A stretch of DNA of 60,000 nt, taken from positions 30,027,709-30,087,708 of the forward strand of contig CM043971.1 in NCBI GenBank assembly GCA_014529385.2. The letters run 5' to 3'. Shown here in pieces: positions 31,898 through 43,700 of the stretch. Under the pieces are notes generated by a model. That model was not told the DNA's origin. It worked only from the letters and a program-made list of their open reading frames with translations, and did not search any database. Every line of letters starts with the position of its first letter. The stretch's first letter is position 1. The DNA is from Adiantum capillus-veneris. Taxonomy: Eukaryota; Streptophyta; Polypodiopsida; Polypodiales; Pteridaceae. The position numbers and the translations under genes were made by a program.

Positions 31898-33429
31898 GAG
31901 AGAGAGAGTAGACTCAAAATATAACTTGATTATGATAAACTACCAAGATGCATAAAATGATAATTGGGGTTGAAGTTGAGGTTGAAAATGTGTACAAGAA
32001 AATAGCTACTTATATAGTAGTTGCTAGTAGCTAGGTGCACCTCTCAAGGGTCACAATGCACCTTTCCCAAGGGTCAAGGGGCACCTCTCCAAATTTCAAG
32101 AGTGGCTCCATAGAGTGTGAAAAAGCCATGCTGATTGGGATGGCATTTGGACTCTTGTGCAACTCACTTGCCACATGTGCTAAGCCATGTGCCCTCACAT
32201 GCTTACTTGTTGACTAGTCTCCTAATTGTACCAAGAGATTGTTCTCACACTAGTTGTCGGTGTTAGGCTAAAGGCCACAAACCCAAAAAACCTCCCCTTG
32301 GAATTTGGACTTGACTAGTGACCAACTACAAAGACGGCAATTGTCACGAAGACCATACCACATAGGCTATAACGATTCTTTGGGCTATGGTGCCACGAAA
32401 GCTAAATACACCTCCCCTTGAACATGAGTTTCATAGGACCAAGTTGTCCACCACATACCGAGCTGTCCACCAAGATGATTCTAGGCTGGGGCTCACCCAT
32501 ATTTTGCCTACAAGTCACCACTATCAAGGCCACAAGTCAGGGACCACTGGTTCATATCCATTTCTTGTACGGTGTGGTTGTCCAGATGTCGGTGCTATTG
32601 CTACATGCTTTAATCTTCCAATAATCCTTTAAATTCCTGGGCTTGTAGCATTTCTTAACACTTATATTCGGTGCAAAACCAAATGCGGTGCTTGAAAAAG
32701 AAAAACTAGATGCAATGCAGTTTGATGGTGGTCCTTCCCTTGCAGATAGCTTTTTATTTTCTCTCATAGTGCTTGATGGAGCGGTCTTAGAAGCTGGATA
32801 TTTAAACCAAAGCCAGTGTTTGAACTTCGTACAAATGCACATGCTAATATCCTAAATGATCATACATTGCTTTGTTGTGCACGGATGCAAAATTTAACTT
32901 TGGATTACAAAGGTTTTTAGTGAGAGAGAAATTCATTTTTGAAGCTCAAGGAGAAGAAATACTTGAAGCTTGAAAATCCCTTTTGAAGATTCTTTGAATG
33001 CCTTGCTTAGTGTGTTCAAAGAAGTCGTAGAGATCTGTTGAAGAAGTCTTGGAGCCCAAAGTTTCCTTTATTCTTGGTGAGACCTTGAACATTATGTGCT
33101 CCTTTGATTTGAAGTTCTTTCGAAGAGAGCTTAAAAAACCCTTTGATAATCCTTTGCTTTGGGAAGCCTTCAAATTTGGCGGGTTTTCAAGTCTTGGATC
33201 TTCTTGAAACTGCCCCCTTTCAGTGCTTTTGCTATTAGGAATGTTCCCTTGGCAGAGTCAATTACACTATAGGTGTGGCTGCGGGATTGAGGGCTTAGGG
33301 CAATAGCCCATTGGAAAATACCCTAAAGCTTTTGGGTTTCTAGCTCACGAGAATGCTACTTTAGGAGGGGACTTGGATGCTCAATTAGCGAGTGCTCTCG
33401 GGACCGGCCTACAACGTACCTGATTGGCT
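31157..33429. other. Gene-poor stretch with microsatellites
   Basis: No domain is recognised. (GT)n lies at 31570-31594 and an interrupted (GA)n at 31862-31909. AAGCTT/GAAGA-rich low-complexity sequence at 32935-33200 yields a 75-codon minus-strand frame that I regard as chance. Confidence 0.4.
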
Positions 33430-33767
33430 TTATAAGCCCTAATGGATGAGGGTGTATTTTCTTGGGGCTCTGCTTTTGGGCATCCCTTGTATGTTTATAA
33501 GTGCCCAGAGGATCACTCTTATGAGAGCATCTGAATGCAGAGTCTCAAAGAGATCTGAACCCTCAAGGAGTTGTATCTTCGTGAAGCAATAATAAAGAAA
33601 TGCCTAAAGGGGTTCCATCCTGTGGGGCCAGTGCATCTCAGGACTGAACTCCGTTGTTTCATATTATCTCTCCTCTTCTCTCTCTATTCAAAATTAGCTC
33701 ATTTGTTTGCAGTTTTCTTTCATGTGTTGCTATTGATTTCTCGCTTGGAGTGTCCAATCTTGTGACA
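33430..33767 (+). mobile_element. LTR 3' half, TGTCACA family, ending TGTGACA
   Basis: About 33455-33660 matches the LTRs at 5957 and 59396 (CTTGGGGCTCTGCTTTTGGG, GCATCCCTTGTATG.TTATAAG, AATAAAGAAATGCC, GGGGCCAGT). It ends CTTGTGACA at 33767, the mirror of the family's TGTCACA start. The left part is not recognisable. A primer-binding-like site follows at once, so this is a 5' LTR. Confidence 0.65.
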
Positions 33768-33768
33768 A

Positions 33769-33780
33769 TGGTATTAGTGC
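33769..33780 (+). promoter_or_regulatory. Primer-binding site, worn
   Basis: TGGTATTAGTGC differs at two bases from TGGTATCAGAGC, the usual plant site matching the 3' end of initiator methionine tRNA. It begins two bases after the LTR end. Confidence 0.55.
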
Positions 33781-34307
33781 TCATACGATTCTTTTTCTAT
33801 AGAGGATCTGATAGGGAAGGCCAATGCGACTACCAACAAGTCACAGGGCACAAGAGAAAACAAAAAGATAAGCTAGGTCCACCAATAATTTGGTCAAGGG
33901 CACTTTTTTGCTCTTAATGCTCTCTATCACCCATCCGGATGATGTGCCGCATCAAAATATATATTCTTGGTGGCCTTATAAATATTCCCATTCATAGTGC
34001 TCCCATCATTTCTATAATGACGCACAAGAAATATATGTACTTGGATGTCTTGTGAGAAAACTCTCTCACTTATATATCCAATAATTCATTTAGAATTGTA
34101 TTTCCTTCAAATAAAGCTAGCTTAACAACATCGGTTGACCATTATTGGATCAATTTAGTGAGCATGTTTACGTAAAATTATCCCAAAGTTTTGTATCAGA
34201 TCAGTCGTGTTTTTGCACCAAATCAGCCCAACATTTTTCTCTCTCTTCCTTTCATTGTGTTTTATTTAGTTTCTCTCTCAAGTGAAGTAAAGTAACCTTG
34301 TGTCTAT

Positions 34308-34675
34308 GCAAAGTACTAGGTCTGGGTTGAAATCCTTAAACCCTTCCATTGCGCCTAATAAGAGTAAGCCTTTTTCTAAGGAATTGGGAGATTTTGGTAA
34401 ATTTTTGGTGGGGAATCTCCAAAGATCGGAGTACAAATGCCAACTACACATTGATGTGACATTGACATGTGGCTAGCAGATCCAAGAAGCGTGTTGGTTT
34501 CAAGGATGACTTTGTTTCAGAGAGTTCCAACGTTTTGTCTTCCTTTAGTTTCAATGAGGACAAAAAAAAGTGTGAGAAGCAAAGTAAAAGCAAGAAAAGA
34601 AGATCCAAGAAAAAATTTAGAAAGCATAGAAAGAAATCTAGTAGAGTTCTCAATGGTCATTTTCTTCCCGTTTGA
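34308..34675 (+). pseudogene. Possible Gypsy gag N-terminus, frameshifted
   Basis: Downstream of the LTR and primer site, ATG 34308 starts MQSTRSGLKSLNPSIAPNKS...LGDFGKFLVGNLQ. After a frame change near 34470 a very basic stretch follows (SRSKKRVGFKDDF, KCEKQSKSKKRRSKKKFRKH). Position and charge fit the start of a gag protein, but no conserved gag domain is seen. Confidence 0.35.
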
Positions 34676-35375
34676 GAACTCAAGAGACTAACTCTAATGA
34701 AATTGGAATGAAATTAAATACAATATCTCTAACATGGATGGATACGTTATACTGAGAAGGCAAGTATGAAATCAGCTACATACTATTCTCATGAATCAAG
34801 CGATGTGATCTATAATAGAAAGTAAAAATATGGACACCCAAGGAAGAATTAGCTACAACACATGAATAGAAAATGGAACATGAAACCATCATAGAAACTA
34901 CAGATACTTAGTACTTGAAGAGCTTGAAACACCATAGAAACATAATTTAAATCGGCTACTCAATACTTGATGAAGAGGTTGAGAAGGCCTTTTCTAAAAA
35001 AACAAATCGAGTCTAATATGGGGAGTCAAACCCCAAGTAGTCATGCCAGGCTATCACCGCAAGACTCCCCATCCAACCCACATGGTGTTAGTAATGTTTA
35101 AATAGAACAATGAAAATTTTTAAATTAGGGGAGCACGTTCTTACCGATGGATCTGAGTGCTCAATCTCTTCTGTAGTATTGTAGTCTTAAGGGTTCAACC
35201 AAACTTGTTTGGAGAGATTAATGATCAATTTGATCTCTTTGTTGTCCTTCATTATTGCTTCTTGAATCTTTTCAGTTGTTAAGTCTCCATTGAGAGAGAG
35301 AGAGAGAGAGAGAGAGGCTCTCTCAAAGGCTCAATGTCCAACTCTAAGGAAAGATATTCTACTTCATCTTCCATT
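34676..35375. other. AT-rich stretch with (GA)n
   Basis: No coding signal is seen. GA repeats lie at 35292-35317. Confidence 0.45.
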
Positions 35376-35982
35376 GTTTTTGTTAAGTATGGAGCCTGAT
35401 TTACCCCTTGTAATTTTTTGTATTAAAAACGCACATTTGTAAGGCCCCCATTACGAGGAGAAGCCATCGTGCGTGAAGAAAAATCACTCACCGGAAACCA
35501 AAATTTTCACGGCCGAATATTCCTTTTTGCCGGAATATAATGGCCGGACGGTGGCCGGAAAGTGGTCAGAAAACGGCCGATCGTTTAGCCGGTGGCCGGT
35601 GGTCAATGGTTGGTGGTCGGTGGTCGGAAGTCAATGGCCGATGGCCAATTTCAAAGGAGGACTGTCTTCTCAAGGGCGGCCACACGTGGGTGGATTGGAG
35701 GGTCTGATTTTCCCTTATCTACACAAGGGCGACTACACATGGTTGTCTCTCATGAGAGAGGGCAACCCTTTTGGCCTATAAAAGGATGCCATTTCTACAC
35801 ACATTTCATAGTGTGAAGTTGATGCAATAAGGTGGGTGTGAGGTGGTGAGAGTGAAGCAAGGCGGGAGTTCTATTAAGGGTATAATCCCTTTGTAACCTA
35901 CTTCTTGTTTGAAGTACTAAACCCATTAAGTGGTTGTTTTCCCGTGGATGTAGCCCACATTGGGTGAACCACGTATATTTTG

Positions 35983-36027
<45 letters not shown>

Positions 36028-36117
36028 CTATAATCTCTTGTGTGTGAAAATTATCTCTCTTCATTAAGTAATCTACTCAATTATCTACTTAGCTACGTCA
36101 TATTTCCTAACAGTTTC
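35376..36117 (+). mobile_element. Solo LTR of the intact Copia family, with target repeat
   Basis: 35381-36112 (732 bp) matches the LTRs of the complete element at 39891 from TGTTAAGTATGGAGC to TTTCCTAACA, with a TATA box near 35778 and (CT)n at 35987-36024. Flanks are GTTTT (35376-35380) and GTTTC (36113-36117), a 5-bp duplication with one change. No internal region is present, so the element was reduced to one LTR by recombination. It lacks one of the roughly 28-bp U3 repeats and about 40 bp near the 5' end that the complete LTRs have. Confidence 0.85.
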
Positions 36118-37850
36118 AGTGGTCTCTCTTTTCTTTGTTAGAGTAGTCTTCATGTGCTACTCTATCAGAGAATGGGTTTGTATATAAGTCCTCTCATTCT
36201 CAACAAGAATACCTTGGCTTATCTCGTTTGAGATCAAAGATTATTTGGTGGTGTTAAATATCCGACATCCTCAAGGATTGACAAGCACAACTTGCCTCCA
36301 TGGACTGAGAGAATCTAGGGAACTGTAGAAGAAAGCCTGCTCACAATGTGTCAGTTAACATGAGCTGCTAAAGATCGAAGCCTTATGGATGCACATCAAA
36401 GATGAATATGAAGAAGCAATAAAGATTGGAGTTATACACTTTTTACATTTTTCCAAAATAGCCATGTATTGTAATTTTTCAACTTATTTAGCCACTGTGA
36501 TAATTGTAATGTGTTACGGGCTCAATAAGAGTTCCAAGATGTAAAGAATAGGTCAGTTAGTGTACCTAAGTTGCAGATACAATAAGTTGTGGAGCCTCAA
36601 AGGTCTTGGACACCAGACATTACACATTTTAGACCTTGGCTAAGGTATAAAAGCCAACTTTGTAAAGATTTTATTAAGTTTTGGATAAGAAATACATAGC
36701 GCGAGTTAACCGCGTCCACTTCTCTCCTTCTCATGCTTCCTACTCCCTTGTCGGTTGTCACATTGCAGTGTCGTCTGTTGCGTTGCAACTGCAGGTAAGA
36801 GCTTTACGCATTGACGTAAACATATCATGGTAAATCGTAGCTTTTGGCATCGCCAACCCGTAGCCTAATTTCATCATAAGTAGGAATTTAAGCTACAAAA
36901 TCATAAAATAAGCATAGGCGGGGTATTGCGGCATAATTGCTAAGCATTTAGATGCATTCAAGGTCAGAAACGACTAGGTCAAAATCTCACTTCTGCTATT
37001 AATAATCGCATTTTTTGCACTTCATCAAAATAGATATTTGAAACCATAAGCATGTGTGCTTAGGTCTTATATACTTGTCCTAAAAGTTTCGTAACATTCA
37101 GATGTCGTTTGATATTGTAACGGTCATGTTTTATTTGTGGATTAGTGATTAGTTTTTGATGACTTAGGTCATTTGAGTGTAGCTTGTGTTAGATGCAAGT
37201 TGTCTGTTGTTTTCCAGGAGATTGACACCCTCTTGTAGCCTCTATGCACTAATCGAGTCAGCTTCGTCCCATGGATTGACAATTATGTTCGTGGTTCTTG
37301 CTATATTTGCAATAAGATAAGAGTGAGGTTAGAAAATCCACCCACATTTGACGTTGTTGCCGGAGATGAATAGATCTAAAGTAGGGAAAAACAAGAGCGT
37401 CTTATGTAGTTGTCCTTTAACTTCCTTTAGGATCACCGAGTAAAAATCTCTCTTTAAAATCGCATAGCTTAAGAGTGTTGTCTTTTGCTGTGTAGAGTTG
37501 GCTTGGAAGTAGATTGTACCTTGTAGGATTGTAGGATTAGGTTAGGATTTTGAGAATGATTGATGGACATGATAAGTCTTAAGATCAAAGCTCAGAAAAC
37601 CATAAAAAACAAGAAAACAAGTGTTTGTGGATACCTTCCACAACCCTATTGCAATAGAACCTAGAAGTAGGGTAAGTAGAATCCGAGGTGGGATCTCAAA
37701 TCATTGCTCACTCCGAAAGAATCATCTGTGTGTTGTTTATGTGAAGTTGCAAAATTTCACGTCTACGGCTTGAAACAACACCAAAAGGCTATCAATCACT
37801 AAATCCGGCTGGAAATTATGCTCAGAAAAAGTGTATGAACCAGTGGGTAA
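36118..37850. other. AT-rich stretch, no gene recognised
   Basis: No domain or clear repeat is seen. Frames are all short. Confidence 0.45.
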
Positions 37851-37929
37851 GCTTAAGGATGCATTCAAGGTAAATTTTCAAGAGTTTGCAAAAACTCATA
37901 TTATTTATATTTTCTTGAGAATTTAGGCC

Positions 37930-39480
37930 AAAGTAAGTTTTGACTTGACTTAAAGGCTTAAAACATGTCACAAAAAGACTGACCATTGAAAAAATTGCAA
38001 AAAGTGTTCATTTTAGGTCAAAAGTAAATAATCGCGTTGATATCAACGAGAGACTCTATGCATAATTACAAACGTCTTTTGGGAAGGCTCATAGAGTTTG
38101 GATCACAAAACATACCAAAAACTTGGTAAAAACTAATTTATATACTGATTGTCGAGAAATTGAGTTTGACTTGATAAATCTTGTTCAAATTTGGTGAAAC
38201 TTGACTCAGAGGCTTAAAACATGTCACAAAAAGACTGACCATTCAAAAATTTGCAAAAAGTATTCATTTGAGGTCAAAAGTAAATAATCATGATTATTTA
38301 CTTTTAGCTCAAAACTGATCAAGGTTGATACCAAAGACTCTATGCATGATTACAAACATCTTTTGTGAAGGCTCATATGGTTTGGATCACAAAACAAACT
38401 AAAAACTTAATAAAAATTGAAAGTTGTACTGATTGTCGAGAAATTGAGTTTGACGTGATAAATCTTACTCAACTTTAATGAAACTTGACTTAGAGACTTA
38501 GTTTAAAGTGTTTAACATGTGTCTATGCTCAAATGATCACAATTATGCTAAAATTTACTAAAAAATAATCATGATTATTTACTTTGTCCAATTTTGAAAC
38601 TTTTTTGGCCATCCGAGCATACCACAAGTTCTATCATGTTGTTGTTTTGAGCACTCACATCAAATTTGGTAAGATTTGGATCTTTAAAGTGAAAATTGTG
38701 GCTAGATTTGTAAAGTCGGTCTGCAGACACAAAACTGTTGACAAATTCGGCAAAGTTTATCCAAACTTGATGAAACTTGGCTAGGGAGCTTAAGTTTAGT
38801 TGCTCTACCTGTTTATATCAAAGTTTTGGTAAAAAGTTAATAAAAAATCCAAAAAGTAAATAATCGGATTATTTACATTTGTCCCAGATTTGATAAGTTT
38901 TGCACAACTGAGTATACCACATGGTTAAGCATATCAAGTAGATTCCACATATCAAATTTGGGAAATTTGACAAAAGTGAGACTTAAGCCAGATTCTCAAA
39001 AACTGAGTCTGTGGACACTAAACAGTTGATAACTTGGAAAATTCTTGTTTAAACTCAGTGAAACTTGTCTAGAGACTTCAACAAGGTGTCTATATGGCAA
39101 AACAATTCTAAAAAGTGACAAAAAGTAAGAAAAGTAAATAATTGAATTATTTACATTTGCTCCAGAATTGAGATTTTTTGCACAACTGAGTATGCCACAA
39201 GGTCAAGCATATCAAGTAGACTCCACATATCAAGTTTGGTGAAATTTGGATCACAAAAGTGAGACTTAAGCCAGACTCTCAAAAACTGAGTCTGCGGACA
39301 CTAAATAGTTGATAACTTGGACAAATCTTGTTTGAACTTAGTGAAACTTGTCCAGAGACTTCAACAAGTTGTATATATGGTAAAACAATTCTAAAAGGTG
39401 AGAAAAACTGAGAAAAGTAAATAATCAAATTATGTACTTTTGAGCCCAGAGATAAGATTTTTGGACTTTTGAGCTTGTAC
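37930..39480. repeat. Satellite-like array, about six units of roughly 280 bp
   Basis: Diverged head-to-tail units share phrases such as GAAACTTG.C.AGAG.CTT, GGATCACAAAA and CTGAGTCTG.GGACACTAAA. Each has a core AAGTAAATAATC..GATTATTTAC. Core centres are near 38035, 38290, 38571, 38866, 39145 and 39427, so spacing is 255-295 bp. At 38276-38305 the core is a perfect 30-bp palindrome (half-site AAAAGTAAATAATCA). Units fall into two types, 38.0-38.5 kb and 38.8-39.4 kb, each more alike within than between. No protein frame runs through. Confidence 0.8.
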
Positions 39481-39885
39481 AGTGTTAGAGCAACATAATA
39501 CAAGGTCACTAGTCAAGTTTGGGTTCCATCGGATCAAAATTAATACATGATAGCTCAGTTTTTAGGTTGCAGATTAGTCCTTTAGCTCTTTCCAAGGATA
39601 GAATTTGGAAACCTCATTTGCTCACTCACTTAGCTCAGATTGAAGTGATATACATAAACCAATCACAATAGTTAGCAAAAAATTGAGCCGTTTGAGCGAA
39701 CAATCAAAATCCTGTCAAAATGGAATCAAGCATATAAAAGTGCATTTTGAAACGGATTTTTAGTAAAATCAAGCCATTAGCACAGTTTCAGGCATGGAAC
39801 TTGCGAATCGGGGCACAAATCCTATTGGATTGCATGTTAAGTTATTCAATGCCTAGATTTTCATCATTTCGAAGGCTCCAATCAT
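39481..39885. other. Flank of the Copia insertion, no gene recognised
   Basis: AT-rich sequence lies between the satellite and the Copia element. It continues at 45531 on the far side of the insertion. Confidence 0.45.
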
Positions 39886-39890
39886 TTTTG

Positions 39891-40557
39891 TGTTAAGTAT
39901 GGAGCCTGATTTACCCTTGTAATTTTCTCTGGTAAAAGCGCACATTTGTAAGGCCCCCATTATGAGGAGAAGCCATCGTGCGTGAAGGAAAATCACTCAC
40001 CGGAAACCAAAATTTTCACGGACAAGAATCAGGGGCAACTTTAAAGGCCTCGGAATATTCTTTTTCGCCGGAATATTATGGCCGGACGGCGGCCGGAAAG
40101 TGGTCGGAAAACAACCGGTCGGTTGGCCGTTGGCCAGTAGTCAATGGCCGATGGCCGGTTGTCGGAAGTCAATGGCCGGTGGCCGGTAGTCGGAAGTCAA
40201 TGGTCGGTGGCCGGTGGCCGAATTCAAAAGCAGACTTGTCTTCTCAAGGGCGGCCACACATGGGCGGATTGGAGGGTCCGATTTGGACTTATTCGCACAA
40301 GGGTGGCTACACATGGGTGTCTCTCATAAGAGAGGGCAGCCCTTTTGGCCTATAAAAGGAGTCCATTTCTACACACATTTGATAGTGTGAAGTTGATGCA
40401 ACAAGGTGAGTGTGAGGTGGTGAGAGTGAAGCAAGGCGGGAGCTCCATTAAGGGTATAATCCCTTTGTAAACTACTTCTTGTTTTGAAGTACTAAAGCCA
40501 TTGAGTGGCTGCTTTCCCGTGGACGTAGCCCACATTGGGTGAACCACGTATATTGTG

Positions 40558-40622
<65 letters not shown>

Positions 40623-40706
40623 CTATCATCTCGTGTATATAAATTTGTCTCTCTCCATTAAGTAATCTACTCAATTATCTATTTAGCTACGTCTTATTTC
40701 CTAACA
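39891..40706 (+). repeat. Copia 5' LTR, 816 bp
   Basis: It starts TGTTAAG and ends CCTAACA (TGTTA/TAACA inverted ends). The U3 holds tandem units of about 28 bp (TCAATGGCCGATGGCCGGTT..., from about 40140 to 40225). TATAAAAGG at 40351 is the likely TATA box. (CT)n lies at 40562-40619 near the 3' side. Confidence 0.95.
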
Positions 40707-40708
40707 AC

Positions 40709-40720
40709 TGGTATCAGAGC
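40709..40720 (+). promoter_or_regulatory. Primer-binding site, tRNA-iMet type
   Basis: TGGTATCAGAGC sits two bases after the 5' LTR and is the canonical plant retrotransposon site for priming minus-strand DNA synthesis. Confidence 0.95.
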
Positions 40721-40779
40721 AAGGTTTGCTCGTAGCTAAATTATCTCAAGGAAAGGATTCCTTGAATTGAGTGGGAGTT

Positions 40780-43700
40780 ATGGCGGAGGAAGGGAAGCTC
40801 AAGATTGAGAAGTTCAACGGCAAAAACTACCAACATTGGAAGATGCAAATTGAAGACTATCTCTACCAGAAGGACCTCTATTTGCCACTAGGCGGTCTTG
40901 CGAAGAAGCCCGCAACAATGGCAGATGAAGCATGGATTGTCCTTGATCGAAAGGCATTGGGAACAATCCGGTTAAGCTTGGCGTCAACGGTGGCCTTCAA
41001 TGTTTCGGAGATGAAGACCACGGAGGACTTGATGAAGTCACTTGACGACTTCTACGAGAAACCATCGGCATCCAATAAGGTATTTCTTATGAAGCGCTTG
41101 TTCAATCTAAAGATGGCAGAGAATGGTTCAGTTGCAGAACACCTAAATGACTTTAACACAAACATAAGTCAACTTCGATCAGTGAAAATCAATTTCGATG
41201 ACGAAGTGCGAGCTCTCCTTATACTATCATCTCTACCGGATAGTTGGGACAGCCTTGTGATGGCTGTAAGTAATTCTATCTTTGGCACAAATACTCTTAA
41301 GTTTGATGATGTTGTGGGTGTTCTTCTAAGCGAGGAAATGCGAAGGAGAAGTACAGGAGAATCATCAAGTGCTGCACTATCAGTGGAAACAAGAGGAAGG
41401 CCTAAGGAGAGGTTCAAAAACCAAAAGGGTCGTGATCGCTCAAGGCGGAGCAAGTCACGCACAAAGTCAGTTCTTGAATGTTGGAACTGCGGCAAGAAGG
41501 GCCACGTCAAGAAGGATTGCTGGTCCAAGAAGAAGAAGGAGACTGAGTCTCAAGACAACAAGCCAACATCGGAGGCCAATGTGGCAGGTAAAGTAGAGCA
41601 AGATGCTCTAATTCTCTCATTAGACAATGTGTCTAATTCCTGGATAGTAGATTCTGGGGCTTCATTCCATGCGACACCACACAAGCAACATTTCCAAGAC
41701 TACACCAAAGGTAATTTTGGGTATGTATACTTGGGAGATGATGAAGCTTGTGAGATTATCGGCAAAGGTACAGTTTCTGTCAAAACTGCTAACGGAAATG
41801 AATGGAAGCTTAAAGATGTTAGGCATGTTCCTTCTCTTCGCAAAAATTTGATCTCTACAGGACAATTGGACGATGAAGGTCACAACATTGCATTCGGAAA
41901 CAAACGGTGGAAGATCTCAAAGGGATCTTTGGTGGTTGCCAAGGGTGAAAAAGTTGGTACACTTTACTTGTGTACTGTTAGCACGCAACCTTCAGCTTGT
42001 GCAGCAACTACAGAAGTTGACAGTGCGGTGTGGCACTACCGACTTGGGCATATGAGTGCCAAAGGAATGCAAATCCTTCAAACAAAGAAGCTTCTACCAG
42101 GTTTGAAAGAAGTGGACTTAGAGTTCTGTGAAGATTGTGTTTATGGTAAACAAAAGAGGGTAAAATTTCAAAAATTAGGAAATGAAAGAAAAAATAAAAA
42201 ACTTGAGTTGGTTCATTCTGATGTTTGGGGTCCTGCAAGTACACCATCACTTGGTGGCTCATTGTACTATGTAACATTCATAGACGATGCGACTAGAAAA
42301 ACATGGGTTTATGTCATGAAGAATAAATCCGATGTATTTTCCATATTTCAAAGGTGGAAAGCCTTTGTGGAGAATGAAACAGGTACCAAGGTTAAATGCC
42401 TCAGATCCGACAATGGAGGTGAATATTGTAGCCAAGCTTTTGAAAGCTTTTGTGCTAGCAATGGAATTTGGAGGCAAAGGACAACCCCAAGGACACCTCA
42501 ACAAAATGGGATTTCGGAAAGGATGAACAGGAAAATCATGGAACGAGCACGAAGCATGCGGCTACATGCAGGCCTACCGCTTGAGATTTGGGCGGAAGCT
42601 ATAAGTACGTCTGTGTACTTAATCAATTGGTCACCCTCAACAACATTGGATGGGGGAGTTCCAGAAGAGGCATGGACAGGTAAACCGGTGAATTATTCAT
42701 TTCTCAAAGTGTTTGGGTGTGAGGCTTTCATGCACATAGATAGAAGCCTAAGATCAAAGTTAGATGCAAAGTCCAAAAAGTGTTTCTTCATTGGCTATGG
42801 AAAAGGAGACTTTGGGTATCGCCTATGGAATCGTGAAGATGGTAAAATCTTAAGGAGTAGGGATGTAATTTTTAACGAACAAAATATGTACAAAGATTAC
42901 TTGGAAAGAAAACAAACAAAAGAAACAGGTGATGAGTACATGGAGCTTGAGGACAGTGAAGACTCAAGGACTGCAAACGGTGACAATGTGCAACAACGTC
43001 AACCAAATGAGGAGCCTCAACCTATTCCCCGAAGATCTACAAGAGCAAGTAGACCTCCAAAAAGGTTTGTCCCTTCCTTCAACCATCTCTTGATCTCAGA
43101 TTCTGGAGAGCCGGAATCATATGAAGAAGCTATGCAACATGAATCCAAAGAAGAATGGACGAAGAGCATGCAAGTGGAGATGGACTCACTACATCGCAAC
43201 CAAACATGGGAGTTGGTTGAGTTGCCTAAAGGTAAGCGGGCACTTCAAAACAAATGGGTGTACAAGCTAAAGGAAGAAGAAGGTGGGAAGAAAAGGTACA
43301 AGTCTAGGCTTGTGGTAAAAGGGTTTTCTCAAAAGAAAGGTATTGACTTCAATGAAATATTTTCTCCTGTTGTAAAAATGAACTCAATTAGGCTTGTCTT
43401 AAGCCTTGTGGCTGCTCATGATCTAAATCTCGAGCAAATGGATGTAAATACGGCATTCCCTCATGGTGACTTAGAGGAGGAAATCTACATGCTTCAACCA
43501 AAGGGGTATGAAGTAAAAGGTAAGGAGAAAATGGTTTGCAAATTAAAGAAGAGCTTGTATGGTTTAAAGCAAGCATCAAGACAATGGTACTTGAAGTTTG
43601 ATCGATGGATGTTGGATCATGGATTCACAAGATGCAACTCGGATCACTGCGTCTACACGAAGAATTTGGGAGATGGAAAATTCATCATTCTAATGTTGTA

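Noticed and set aside
38584-38784. 66-codon ORF inside the satellite array
   Set aside because: The frame is not kept in neighbouring repeat units.
39978-40355. 125-codon frame repeated at 44809-45186 (and in part at 35473-35781)
   Set aside because: It lies inside LTRs. Its conservation follows from LTR identity, and the solo LTR version has a different, drifting sequence.
40709-40720. tRNA gene fragment
   Set aside because: It is a primer-binding site complementary to a tRNA end; no cloverleaf surrounds it. No tRNA gene was recognised elsewhere in the window.
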